DNA of 64,000 nucleotides from positions 75,875,817-75,939,816 of the forward strand of contig CM038220.1 in assembly GCA_021442155.1 (NCBI GenBank), read 5' to 3'. Shown here piece by piece: positions 13,821 to 27,100 of the stretch. The notes beneath the pieces are model-generated. The model searched no databases. It was not told the DNA's origin and saw only the letters and a program-made list of their open reading frames with translations. The position numbers and the translations under genes are program-made. Origin of the DNA: Cymbidium sinense. Its lineage: Eukaryota; Streptophyta; Magnoliopsida; Asparagales; Orchidaceae. The first letter of the stretch is position 1; each line of letters begins with the position of its first letter.

Positions 13821-14562
13821 TGTTGACCTCATGAGAGTGAGTTCTCAACTTCATCATAGATCTAGGACTCTTATAGACACTAAGAGCTTCTTAGTCTTAA
13901 GACACTTCTAGTGATTAGGTGAACACCTAACCTAAGCCTAGAGGCTTAGAAGGGGGCCATATTAGGTCATGCCTTAGGGACTTAGAGACTTGCCCACCCT
14001 ATAGTTTAAACCCAATCCATGCTTTCTTTCTCAAACCAAATCTCAAATTCATACTAAATCCAAACCAAATTCTAAGACTCATAATCAATCCCATGATCAA
14101 ATTCAAGCTCAAAATTTCATATAAACCTTATGATTGAATTCAAAACCCTTTCTAAGTCCTTTGATATCATCTTATGGACTTAGCCTTAACAAAATTCAAC
14201 TCAATTCTAATTCAATTGATTTTCTAAAAGATCAATTAAAATTTTCAATCATTTATCAAATCCAAATCCAAACTCAATTTCAAATGATTGAAACCAAAAA
14301 TCAAATCCAAGTTTCAAAATTTCTTCCTAAGTCATATGACCCATCCTCATAAGCTTAGCCAAATCTCTACTTATATAAGTTTCAAACTTGATTGATTTCT
14401 TTATAAATCAATTATTACTTCATTTATATTTACAAATATAAATGAAACCCATAATCAAATGACCAAAACCAAACCAAACTAAAGCAAACCAAGTTAAGAC
14501 CCATCTTAAGCCATATGAACCTACCTCCATAAGCTTAACCAAATCTTAACCCAAATCAACCC
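13821..14562 (+). mobile_element. Outer long-repeat copy, fragment 1 (5' end)
   Basis: The fragment starts with TGTTGACCTCATGAG. This start recurs, with variation, at 14563, 24174 and (minus strand) 52001. It then shares the landmark order of the other copies: a TTAGTCTTAAGACACTT word, ATTAGGTGAACAC, then CAAATC-rich DNA. It stops at 14562, where another copy of the same family begins, and appears to continue at 22364, because the end of this fragment and the start of that one join into the sequence order seen uninterrupted in the minus-strand copy near 56330-56500. Confidence 0.7.
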
Positions 14563-17500
14563 TATTGACCTCACTTTTGGGAGAGAGCTCTCAGCTCCCT
14601 CATCATAAATATAAGAATCTTATAGACATTAAAAGTTTCTTAGTCTTAAGATACTTATAATGATTAGGTGAATACTAAACCTAAGCCTAGAGACTTAGAA
14701 GAGTTAGCCATAGAATAGGTTATGCCTTAGGGATTTAGGAAGACTTGCCTAACCTATAGGATTAAACCCATTCCATGCTTCCTTCTTCCAAACAAAACCT
14801 CAAATTCAAATACAAAATCATAAATCCAACCCCAAATCAAATGATTGAAACCCATGACTGAATTCAAATTCCAAATCCTTTCTTAAGCCCTTTGATTTTA
14901 TCTTATGGACTTAGATTTAACCAAATTCAAATCAACCCTAACTCAATTGATTTTCTCAAATATCAAATTAAATCTCAAATCAAATCCCAACCCAAATCAT
15001 AAATCAAATCCAACTCCAAATGATTGAAACCCATGATTGAATTCAAACTCAAGAACTTGCTAAGCCATATGAACCATCTTCATATGCTTAGCCAAAACCT
15101 CCTTCAAACCAAATCAAATTTTGATTTTCTTATAAATATCATTTCTTCATTTATATTCATAAATATAAATGATATTTATATTCAAACCATTCAAATCAAA
15201 TCAAACTAAACCAAACCAAATCATTTCTCAACTTAATCCCTTTTGACCTACATCCTCAATTTGGTCAAATATGATTCCAAATCATTCTAAACTCAGGTGA
15301 TTTTCTCATAAATCATTTATATCTTCATTTATATTCATAAATATAAATAAAATATAAGTCCAAATGGCCAAAACCAAATTCAAATCAAATCAAATTCCCA
15401 ATTTTAACATTTTTAGCTAAATTCTTGAACTTGACTAAATGATATCCAAATCAACTCAAAGCCCATGAATTTATTCATGATTCAATCACTCCTTCAATCA
15501 TTGTTCCAAATATAAACACAAACTATAATTATCAATCCAAATCCAAGTCAACCCAAGTCAAGCCCATGTTGACCCCTTTTGACTTGAAATTGTCATATGA
15601 ATCAAAATCCATATGGCTTCAAACCACTAACAATTGGATTTATATTTCCATCCTAAGTCCATATGTGAGTTCAATTAAACTTGAATCAAGCCATGATCAA
15701 TCCAATTGACCCATTTAGGTCCACTTGATCCAAAGTAACCTAAAAGACCTTTTTGAATCAAGTTCTAATTCAACCCAAATTGGATTGAACTAAGCTCATC
15801 CAAACCCCATATCATGATCAACAATCATCCTAGGTTAATCAATTATCTTGAATTGGGTCAAACCAAGTTAGCTTTCCTTTGACCAAAGTCAACACTTAAC
15901 CCAAATGAAACCCAAACTAGCCAAAAATCACCATATACCAAATTGACTGAAACCATTGACTCAAACCCACTCATAGTCAATGATTGAACATGATCAAGCT
16001 ATCAAATGAGCCAAACTAAGTCTAATTTGCCATTTGACCTAAGTTGACCCAAATTGGACTAAAAAGCCAAAATGAGTCAAATCAAGATTTGATCCAAATT
16101 GATTGCAACCAATGGCTCAAGTTCATTCCAAATCACTTATTGAACTTGACCAAAGCCATGATTGAACCCAATTTGACTAATTGGTCAGCTTGACTCAACC
16201 TAGCCAAATTGACCTAAAGAGTCAAATCGGCCAAAATCCAAATTAAACCAAACCAAAGCCTACAATTACTTTCAATCAACCAATTGAACTTGACTCAACA
16301 CCTAACCCAATCCAATTTGGTTAAATTGGTCAAATTGGTCAACTTGATCCATTTGGCCCTTTTGAATCCAAATGAGTCAAATTCAAATCTAAGCCAAATG
16401 AAACAAAACCAATTGAACCAAAACATCCCAAATCATCATATGAACCAAGTCTTCGTTTGACCTAATTTGACCAATTGGTCAACCCAACCCAACCTAACCC
16501 AAATGAGCCTATTTTGACCATATGAAGCCAAATCACCCAAAACCACTTTTAACCTTGGTAATGACCTAACGACCCAAATGAACCCTAGGTCAGCCCAAGC
16601 TAAATCCATGTGGGACCCATCCCATGGGATTAACCAATGGACACCCTCTTTTGCATTAGATTCTTGTCATAAGTGACAAAGTCCACTTTGCTCCCCCATG
16701 ACAGGCCTCCACTTGCCAAAGGAGGAACTCCTAAGCTTCTTAGCCCAACCTAAGCCATCATAGCATCTGCCATGGACCAAGGGAAATAGGCCAAGCCACT
16801 CCCCCTCATAGTCAAACCCAATGGATGCAAGGAAGATCAATCCCACACAATATCCCCATATCAAGCCTTGAGACTCTTGCCACCACGTCGCCCACTCATG
16901 GCATGCCATGTGGAGCTAATGATGACCCCTCCAATGACTCAATTGAGGCCAATCGATAGATTTTGTGGGATCAATCTCGTCCATCCATCATGTGAAATTT
17001 AGGGGTATACCCCTCACCCGAAGTGATTCGATATGAATTACAGAGTCCCCGAGGCCATTTCAGAATCCCATAGAGCTTTCTAGAGCATCACAAGCCTTCA
17101 TCCCCGAGCAAATCTAAAACAAGACGCCACTCTTCTGAGAAATACTTCCCTTCCACTAAATCAAACTTCAATTGCACCCACACCATCCCATGCTCATCAA
17201 GCCAATCAACCATCTCCAAGCCTTCCAGACCGGAAGATTGGTGTTGATGAAATCCTTCATGCACGTGGATTGGTTGATCGAGTACTCTACCCCAAAATAA
17301 GCTCAAAGCTTCTCAACAGGGTCTCGCCCCAACTAAGTGAAGTTACCTCCGTTGATCCACTACTAAACATTAGCTCTAGTGAGATAATTTTGTAAACCGA
17401 GCCTTGTATGGATAAATTGCTTGGTCTTTTGTAAGTAGATTACACATCATGTGTTTTTAGTAGTTGGATGTGTGCGCCTCCCTCCCCGAAGGTGTGGGAT

Positions 17501-20492
17501 GAATTTGGAGGCAATCAGAGCTTGGGTGAGCTCGGATCGAACGAGAAAAGATGGACGACATCTATCTTTCACCTCTCACGAACGGGATAAATCATGAGCC
17601 ATCCATTCCGCGTGATTGGAAAAAATAGCTCTAATTAGATCTCATATTAGATCCCTTGATTCCCTTCCTAAACTGCAGATCGATCATGATCCGATCTGAT
17701 CGAATGATCACGGAGTTAAAGATCCACCATCATCCGAGTCGCCTTGATGTGATAACTTAGCCAATCCCATCACACCATATGGAAAGCACGCCAACCGCCA
17801 CATGGCCGACAGATTAAGGCTTTAATTAGGCCTAATTAATCTATTTTTAAGCTTGAAACTTCCTAAATTCATAACTAATCCTAGAAAAATCCAAAAAATA
17901 TAAACTTAGGCTCATTTTAAAGATATTTCAGAGTAGAATCTAGAAAAATTATTATTAATTGATTTTGAATAGTGATTTTAGCTTAATTAAGGTTTAATTA
18001 GAAATCTAATTAGCTTAATTACTCCTTAATTAATCACCCAATTAATCTAAAATTTTTATGGATATTTAGGGGGATGACATCTGCCTTTTATTGGTTGCTT
18101 AATTAGTGAAATTCATTGATTAAGACTTAATCACTTTATTAATTTAATTAGTGATAATTAGTGAATGAACACTATCTTAATTAATCATTTAAGCCTAATT
18201 ACCTTTGTTGAACAGTAAGGGAGCTTAGGGAATATGATTGAGATATTTTTCCTAATTCATTTCCTAAGTTTTCTTTCACTTTTTTGGAATTTAATTTATT
18301 AATGATTAATGAGGTAATTAAGAGATTAATTAATTAATTAATCTCCAAGATAAAATCAGAGCCTAAGTAATCAAATATGGGACTTAGGGATTGAGATTAA
18401 AGCTTCTTTCTTGATCTCTTTCCTTAAATTAATTTCATTAATTGAAAATGTTTTATGCTTAACCAAATGGGTTAATGAGCTTAATTAACTCAATATAAAT
18501 TCACTTCACATCTAATCACCTTTAATCAATTTGGGTATCTCTTTGGGTGTTCAATAACTTAAAGTGAGAGCTAATGAAATTATGGTTAACTCACATATGT
18601 GAGAAAACTATAAAAGTAGTTAAGTGAGATCCCTTAAGCCTAACTAATTATTAATCATGAGCCAATTGCATTTCTTTCATTTCTTAGGAGCATTGCAAAT
18701 TTACTTTTCATATGGTTTCATATCATATTGGATTATTATTAATTAGTTAATTAACTTAAGGTGATGTAGGTAAGGGTTAATTAATTTACTTAATTCATAC
18801 CCTAACCTAATTAAGACATAAAATCAACCTAATTATTCTTCATTAAACCAAATTAACTCACACATGGGGAATGGGATTAGGATTAGCAAACCTCTTCACT
18901 TTTCTTTAAATCAAATCAAACATGAAAATGAAATGACATTAAAGAACTTTGATTTATTTTAAATAATCTTATTTAGTTTGATTGTCCTTAGGACTTAGTT
19001 GGATTGAATGAAATCACATGCTTGTGTGTTTTTATTTCCTCTCAATCATGTTAAATGTTAAATGACATGCATCCATCTCTTTTAAAATTACTTAAATAAA
19101 ATGATTTTCTTTATGTTAAATTGCATGTATTGATTTAAATTAAAAATATGTGGCAAGTCACTATTAAATCTCAAATATATTTCAAAAGTTTATAAATGAA
19201 TGAATATACATATATGTTATGAATTTAGTTATATATACATAGGAAATGCAAGTGAATATAAATCTAGTGTATGAAATCAAGTCTCTTCCTTACATTCATT
19301 TGTTGATTTGCATAAGTAAGAATGTTAGCGTATATTAGTCTAGACATCCCAGGGACCCACAGCTTTCAGTAGCCCTAAGAAGGTTCCTACCTCGTCCCCT
19401 TGGTGTAGAATAATGGCGATGTACCTGCTTGATTTCATTCTTATGAATTTGGACATTAGAATTCAGATAGAGATTTAATTTATTTACAAAAAATAAATCA
19501 ATCAAATCAAAATATTATTTTTGCATGATTTTCTATTCTTGTAGTTGTTTATACATCTATATATATCTAAGAATAGCGGTATATTAGTCCGACATTCTGA
19601 CGCACTACTTTAAGTACAAGGAGGTTCCTACCTGCTTCATAGTAAAATAATGGTGATATACTCACTTAAAACTTTTATACATGTGGATGTGTACTTAGCT
19701 AATGAATGAAAATCTCTTTTCTATTAAAAGGCATGCATTCACACTTTGTTTATTTGGTTGAGTTGAGTGGTCATGTGATTTAAGGTTCTTTCCTTATGCT
19801 TTTGCATAATAATTTAGATAGAGCTTTAAATTAATATAACAAAATTATTCAATTAAATGAAATATTAATTCCAAATATATTTACTCACATTTATCATTTA
19901 AGTGTGCTAAGATAGAAATTGCATGTATAGCTATGCTTAGGATTTAATCATATGCATGATATACATGATGGAAAGAAATGAATAAACATGAGTTATATGA
20001 TAGTAATTCATTCTAACTAACCCTAATATGTCTTTCTTATTGAATGAGTTTATGTAAAGTGAACATCAACTTAGGATTAATTAAAATATGTAATAAGCTA
20101 TTCACTAAAGGGAATTAATTAATTTTCTTTAGATGTGACTTAAGGTAGGAATAAAAGAGAGTGATCCTCTCTTTCCTTCTCTTCATAATATTTAGTTGTT
20201 GTGTAGGTCAAATGAAATAAAAGAAAACATTAAGTAAAATTTATAAATCAATTAAACCACTTAAAGTGAAACCATCCTTTAAATTGAATATCTCTACATT
20301 TAGAAAATTTTAACTCTAAAGCCTAGCTAGGACATACCACACAAGCCTTGACACACATTAGATTAAGTCACTTCTAGCTTTATGTTAGAGCGGTGCACAG
20401 TTTGATGTGTATTTTGTTTATGATATAATATTATGGTGATGTTGTGTGTATGTGGAGTAGAGTCATGGTTAGCCTAATCATATTTTATGCAA

Positions 20493-20570
20493 GAGATTAT
20501 GCTTAAGGGGTGCTTAAAATAAATATAAATGTTCTTACTGTGCAGGTTGCTTAACCCCTAAGCATAATCT
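20493..20570. repeat. Conserved foldback (inverted repeat) in copy A
   Basis: Arms AGATTATGCTTAAGGGGTGC (20493-20512) and GCTTAACCCCTAAGCATAATCT are near-perfect reverse complements around a loop of about 35 bp. Equivalent foldbacks are at 29564-29645 and, on the minus strand, 35840-35922. In the coding copy only one arm remains (near 46580-46610), right where the coding block joins. Confidence 0.75.
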
Positions 20571-22323
20571 ACAATAGGATAGGTGGACTTGGTTACCCAT
20601 GTGCAGGGTGCTAAGTTAAAATTATTCATATAACTGCTTGGGTTGTATGGTGTGTTTAGTTAACACTTATTTTCAAGTGTAGTTAAATTTACTTTTCCTA
20701 TTTTTAATGTACTTTATATTAGGAATTAGAATTAGTGTTATGGGGGCTTAGGATAAATGTTGGTTATAAGATCAAATCTTATGTACCATGTGATCCTATG
20801 GAGTTTGTCCAACCAAATGAAAGAAGGAAATGAAGGAATGAGCTTTGAAGATTTGAAGACCCCCCATAGCTCCCATTCATTTGTTGTAATTAAATTATAA
20901 TTATTCTTTCATTATACCGAGTTGTATAAGGGTAGAGCTCGACTACCCTTTTTTTTGGGTTGTACGGCAGTACCCAACTGCAATGGCCTCTTATTATTTT
21001 ACGTTAGCTTTATAAAATTATTTGATATTTTGTTTAACTTGCATTAGAGAAAGCATGTCTCTTCATAGTTTATTTATGATTGATAATTATTATATGACCT
21101 GGATTCGTTTAGGCTCTTAAGATAAAAAAAATATTTCTACCCCAATTAATAACTCATAACTAAACTTTTAAAATAACTCATAATCTTACATAAAGCCTAG
21201 GCATTAAATCAAGATAATAAAATATTTAGCAACCCCTTAGCTGGATGTTGTATGCTTAACATCACACATATCATTTTATTTCACTCTTGTTAAGAGAGAG
21301 CTTCCATCTTTGTCAAATAGAAATAGCTTAACCTTTAAGAGCCTATGATAGAAAAACACCTCTTTCTTTTTTGATTTAGCCCATAATCAACTTCACCATG
21401 CATTTAGGCATATAAAAATCCTATAGCATGTGTCAAAATAAAGAGTAAAAAATTAAATAAAACTTGATAAGATTTATATTAGACTAAGTCATTATTCATA
21501 CCACTCATATTTTAGTCTCTTAGGGAGTGGGTTTAAGGACTTTAGTTTCTTTTCTAAATAATAACAACTTAGTCATCTTGCAATATCATAAGACTTTACC
21601 ACATGATTTTAAAACATAGGAGAAGTTAGCCACTACCTGCATTATAAGCCCAGCAGTGGTTTTCTCTTATGGAGGTAAATAATATACCCATTTTTTTTTT
21701 AGATTTAGGTGTGCTTTGGCCATCGCTGAAACTCCCTAGATTTAGGATCTGAGGTTATTATTTTCCTTTGGGGCTACAAGAATAAATCCTCACATCTTAG
21801 GCATTTTCACAATCTTATATTGTGGAATCATAAGTCCTAAATCTCTAATAAAATTTCAACTCAAACATATAATTCTCCTCAATTTCAAATATATAAAGCC
21901 TAACTATAGGATAGTCTGGGATGCTCACTAAGCTTCCTACTATCATGAGCACTCCTACTCATCTCCATTTGGTTTCGATAATAAGTCTTTCCTTTCGATC
22001 TATCCCATTTGATCTTCTAAATATAGTCGATTTATTGATAGTTCTATCTTTGAATTCTTTGGAGACAACAATTGCTTACTTTTAATTGAGAGTATTCTTA
22101 AAATTCACCTTCCTTAGGATGTAATTAACTATAGGGCCTTGCCCCCATAAAGAACTTTAGAACATGGTTTAAATAAACCCAACTTTATTCATCCATATAA
22201 ATTAAGGGGAAAATCTCTAGTACATTCGAAGACCCGCCTTAAGGATCCTTATTAGGTGATTAGGTCCATCATAGGGTAGTGTTTTTTATCTTTTGAGATA
22301 GTGCACTATTCTCCCATCCCCCA

Positions 22324-22341
22324 GACACACACACACACACA
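22324..22341. repeat. (AC)n microsatellite
   Basis: A short AC run close to the 3' end of copy A, a private addition not present in copy A''. Confidence 0.9.
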
Positions 22342-22363
22342 TGAACCGAAAATAAACACCACA

Positions 22364-24173
22364 AATCCAAAATCAATTGATTTCTTTATAAATCAATTAT
22401 TCCTTCATTTATATTCATAAATATAAATAAAACCTACCTTCCAATGACCAAAAAATAAATCAAACTAAATTGATTTTATACTTAGCCCTTTTGACCTACA
22501 TCTATAAGCTTGGTCAAATTTGCTTTCAAATCACTCCAAACTCAAGTGAACTTCTCATGAATCATTTATATCTTCATTTATATTCATAAATATAAATAAA
22601 ATATAAATCCAAATGGCAAAAACCAAATCCAAAATCAAACCAAAATCTAATTTATACCCTTTAAGACAATTTCTTGGACTTAGCCAAAATCCACCTAAAC
22701 TAAGCCAAAACTAATGTATTTTCTCTTGAATCAATCATTCCTTCAATCACCTATCCAAATATAAATAAAACCTATAATTATCAAACTAAACTCAAGTCAA
22801 TCCCAAGTAAGCCCTTTTAACTTGAAAACTTCATATGAGCCAAAATCCATTAGACTCCAAATTGATTGCACTTGAATTTATATTTCAATCCTAGGCTCAT
22901 ATATAAGTTTAATTAAACTTGAATTAAAACCAAACAATTATTGACCCATTTAGGTCCACTTGACAATGACCTTTTTAGCCAAATTTTAATCCAACCCAAA
23001 TTGGATTGAGTCAAGCCATCCAAGCCTCATATCATGATCAATAATCAAGATGATGCCTTGAATTGCCAAACCAAGTCAACTTGTCCTTTGATCAAGTCAA
23101 CCTTGACTAAATGAAACCTAAACTAGCCAAAACTAATTGAAACCATTGATTGACCAACCCATGATCATTGATTGAACATGACTTGACCTTGAGCCAAACA
23201 ACAATTGGCCTAAAAGGCTAAAATTAAAATAATAATCTAACCTAAATCGATTGCAACTAATGGCTCAAGTTCATTCCAAATTTATTATTGAACTTGACCA
23301 AAGCTATAATTGAGCCTAATTTGACCTATTGGTCAACTTGACCTAACCTAGTCCAAATTAACCTAAAGGGTTAAATTAGCCAAAATCTAAATTAAATTCA
23401 GATTGATTCAAACCAAAGCCTACAATCATTTTCAATTGACCAATTGAACATGAACCAACACCTAACCCACCCAATTTAGTCAATTTGGTCGAATTTATCA
23501 ACTTGAGCCATTTGACTCATTTGATTCCAAATGAACCAAAATCAAACTCAGGCCAAATTAATTGAAACCACTTGAACCTAAACTCTTCAAATCATCATTT
23601 GAACCTAACCCAAGCCTTGGTTTGACCTAATTTGACCAATTGGTCAACCCAACCCAACATGACCTAATATGAATCCATTTAACCAAATGAAGCAAAAACC
23701 CATGAAACCAACTCATGACTCATTAGAGGCTGACCAAACCTGACCCAAACCCATCTTGGGTCAATCTAAATTAGCTCAAACTCATTTGGAGCCAAGTCTA
23801 ATGAAATCCCTCCATGGATCCTCTCTCACATTATATTCTTTCTTCATATGGAAAAGTCCACTCTTCATTTCACCTTGGCAGCCCTCACTCATCCAAATGA
23901 GGCATCACCTAAGCCACCTAACCTATGTTAGGTCAGCTATGGACCAAAGGGAGGTGAGTTATCTCACCTCCCATGCAAACTGAGCACCCAAGGGATCAAG
24001 GGAAGACAATCTAGCCAAATCAACCTTGGAGCCTTCTGTCATGGCTTCTCCCAATCCAGATGAGCCACGTGGACTTGATGGTGACCACTCCAACACTCTA
24101 GTAGTGGCTGGAAAATTAAAAAATGGAAAGCCATCTCATCCGTCCACTTTAGCAGATCGAGGGGTATACCCAC
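22364..24173 (+). mobile_element. Outer long-repeat copy, fragment 2
   Basis: Corresponds to the part of copy A between about 14390 and 16995: the ATTGATTTCTTTATAAATCA word, the ATTTATATTCATAAATATAA foldbacks, the TTGACC-dense block, and finally GGGGTATACCC. It is interrupted at 24173 by copy A''. The frame at 23756-23983 is a chance reading of repeat DNA. Confidence 0.7.
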
Positions 24174-27100
24174 TATTGACCTCACTTTTGGAGTGAGCTT
24201 TCAACTTCTTCGTTCTAGACATAAGGACTCCTCTAAACACTAAGAGTTTTTTTAGTCTTAAGACACTTTTAGTGATTAGATGAACACTTAACCTAACCTT
24301 AGAGACTTAGAAGAGTTAGCAATATGAATAGGTTATGCCTTAGGGGTATAAGGAGAACTTCTCTACCCTATAGCTTGAACCCAATCCTCGCATCGTTCTT
24401 TCAAACCAAACTTCAAATTCAAATCTCAAATCAATTCCAATTCAATTAATTTTTTTTCAAATCATAAATCAATTCCAAAATCCAAATCATGAATAAATTT
24501 CAAACCAAATAATTGAAACCCATGATCAATTCTAAATCTAAAATCTTTCCTAAGCCCTTCTGATTTTATCTTATGGACTTAGCTCAAATCAATTCTAAAA
24601 CACTCCGAACTCAAAAGATTTTCTCATAACCCATTTATATTCATAAATATAAATAAAATATAAATTCAAATAACCAAAACTAAATTCAAAATTCAAATCA
24701 AAATGCAACTTATTTCCAACTTATACTCTTTCAAGACAAATCCTTGAACTTAACCAAACCATTCTCAAGTCAATCCAAATCCTTGGATTTTCTCTTCAAA
24801 CAATCATTCCTTCAGTGACATACCTAAATATAAACATAAACTACAATCATCAAACCAAAATCTAACTAACCCAAATTAAACCCATGTTCATCCTTTGAGC
24901 TTGAAATTGTCAAATGAACCAAAACCCATTTTACTCCAAATCACCTGAAATTGGATTTATATTTCAATCATAAGTCCATATGTGAGTTCAACCAAACTTG
25001 AATCAAGCATTGATCAAGCCAATTGACTCACTTAGGCTCACTTGAGCCAAAGTGACCTAAAGGACCTTTTTGAGCCAAATTCTAACCCAGCCCAAATTGG
25101 ATTGAATTAAGCCCATCTAAGCCTCATATTGTGAGCAACAATCATCCTAGGATGCTCAGTCACTCAAATTGGGTCAAACCAAGTCAAACTTAGCCTTTGA
25201 CCAAGTCAACACTTAGCCCAAATGAAACTTAAACTAACCAAAATCTACCATATGCCAAATTTATTGAAACCATTAATCTAAACCAATTCATAATCAATGA
25301 TTGAACATGACCAAGCCATTAATTGAGCCAAACCAAGCCTAATTGGCCACTTGACCTAAGTTGACCCAAATTGACCTAAAAAGTCAAAATGGGTCAAATC
25401 TTGATATAAGCCAAATTGATTGGAAGCAATGGGTCAAATTCATTCTAAATTGATCATTGAACTTAACTAAAGCTTCAATTGGCCAACTAGACTCAACTTA
25501 GCCCAATTGACCATGAACTCAACTTGACCTAAAAGGTCAAATCAACTTGAAATCAAACCAACCAAAATTGAATGAAACCAAAGCTTCATACATTTCAAAT
25601 GATGACCAAACCAAAATGAACTAACTGATAAAATAGGTCAAATTGGTCAACTTGACCCATTTGACCTAAATGAACCTAAATGAACCAAAAGCAAATATAA
25701 AGCAAATTGAACCAAACCAATGATACCCATAGGCTCCAAATGATTATTTGAACTTGACTTAATCCATGGTTTGACCCAATTTGACCAATTGGTCAACCTA
25801 ACCCAATTTGACCCAATTTAACCTAAATAGGTCAAGTTGAACCAATTCAAACCAAATGAACTCCAAATCACTTGAAATTTGTCCCAACCCACTTTTGAAT
25901 CATTTCAAATATGGCCAAATCAAAATCAAGGCCAAATGACCACTTTACCTAAAGGTCAAAGGGTATCCTATGACCAAATTCACTTAGAATTTGGTCATAT
26001 TCTTTTTCAAGGCCACTTGACATCCTCCTAGTGGTCCACTTGGACACCAAGAAGGGTGGTGAACATGATCCAATCACCTTGGGTTGGCCATGGCCCAACT
26101 TAAGGCCAAATTGACCCCTCCAATGGGAATTGAGCACTTAAAATCACCAATGCACTCACCTAGCACACGGGCACTCACTCTCCTTCCCTTCACTACCTAT
26201 GAATCACATGGAGTGTCTAAGAGCCCAACCCGACCAACCAATCTCCTCCATTGATCAAAAATGACATTTCTAGTATTCACCATCCAATCCAAGGATGGGG
26301 GGAGATATACTCCCCCTCATTCCCACTCAAACTAGAGAGACACTGAATTCGATTGAGCTTTAGGAATCGAAACCAAGCTTCTAAGCCTTGGTAAGCATTC
26401 CCAGCTTCTCCCATTTTCTCCTTCTCATTTATCTGCGAGGGGGGCAATCCAAATCAATTCCAACTCATCCAATTCTCCACCAAACCCAAATTAAACTTGC
26501 AAGCACCATCAAGGCACCTCGTCGAGCCCAATCAAGTTGTTTCCCAAGTCACCAAGCCACGAGAAGGAGGACTTCAATCAAAGCTGATTTCCATTGAAGG
26601 GGAGCTTGGTCAACTGAGCCATCCAATTCAATAGGGCTTCATCTCTACTAGACGAAGCTACCTCCTCCGTTGGAAGCGACGGTGATAGCCTTTGATGAGG
26701 TATTGGTTAAAACCGATCTAAGGATAAACATTGCTTGGTCTTTTGTGAATGGAATTGTAATCCCATTAGATCTTGGCCATTGGATTCATTGATTGTGTCT
26801 CCCCGAAGGTGTGGGGTGAGTTTGAACTCCATCCGAGCTTGGATGAGCTCGGATCGAGCGATGATCGATGGATGGCATCCATCTCTCCCCGCTTGGGAGG
26901 AGATAGATTACACACCTTTTGTTCTGCATGATTGGAATAGATTATTATGATTAAATCATGATAGATCTCCCTCTGATTTAAGTCTAAACTACAGGATTAA
27001 TCATGAGCGTCTGATCTTAGATCAAACAGTCCATGGAGAAAGTGCATCCATGTGACGACTTATATGGATGTGACAACTAACCTATCCCATCATTGCCCGT

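Larger units (their letters stand above)
14563..22363 (+). mobile_element. Inserted long-repeat copy A, 7.8 kb, no coding domain
   Basis: Begins TATTGACCTCACTTTTGG and ends AATAAACACCACA. It is flanked by AACCC (14558-14562) and AATCC (22364-22368), an imperfect 5-bp target duplication as expected for LTR-retrotransposon integration. Order inside: CAAATC-rich block, block dense in TTGACC/GGTCAA, GC-richer block at about 16580-17760 (CCGAAGGTGTGGG near 17490), AATTAA-rich block, a motif block near 19330 repeated near 19565, a foldback at 20493-20570, a purine-rich tract at about 20820-20865, and a tail. No gag-pol and no internal direct terminal repeats were seen, so it is either a very long solo LTR or a coding-less derivative. 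Confidence 0.7.

Noticed and set aside
16667..17306. Minus-strand ORFs in the GC-richer block of copy A
   Set aside because: Not conserved as frames in the equivalent blocks at 26300-26900, 31500-32100 and 53700-54400.
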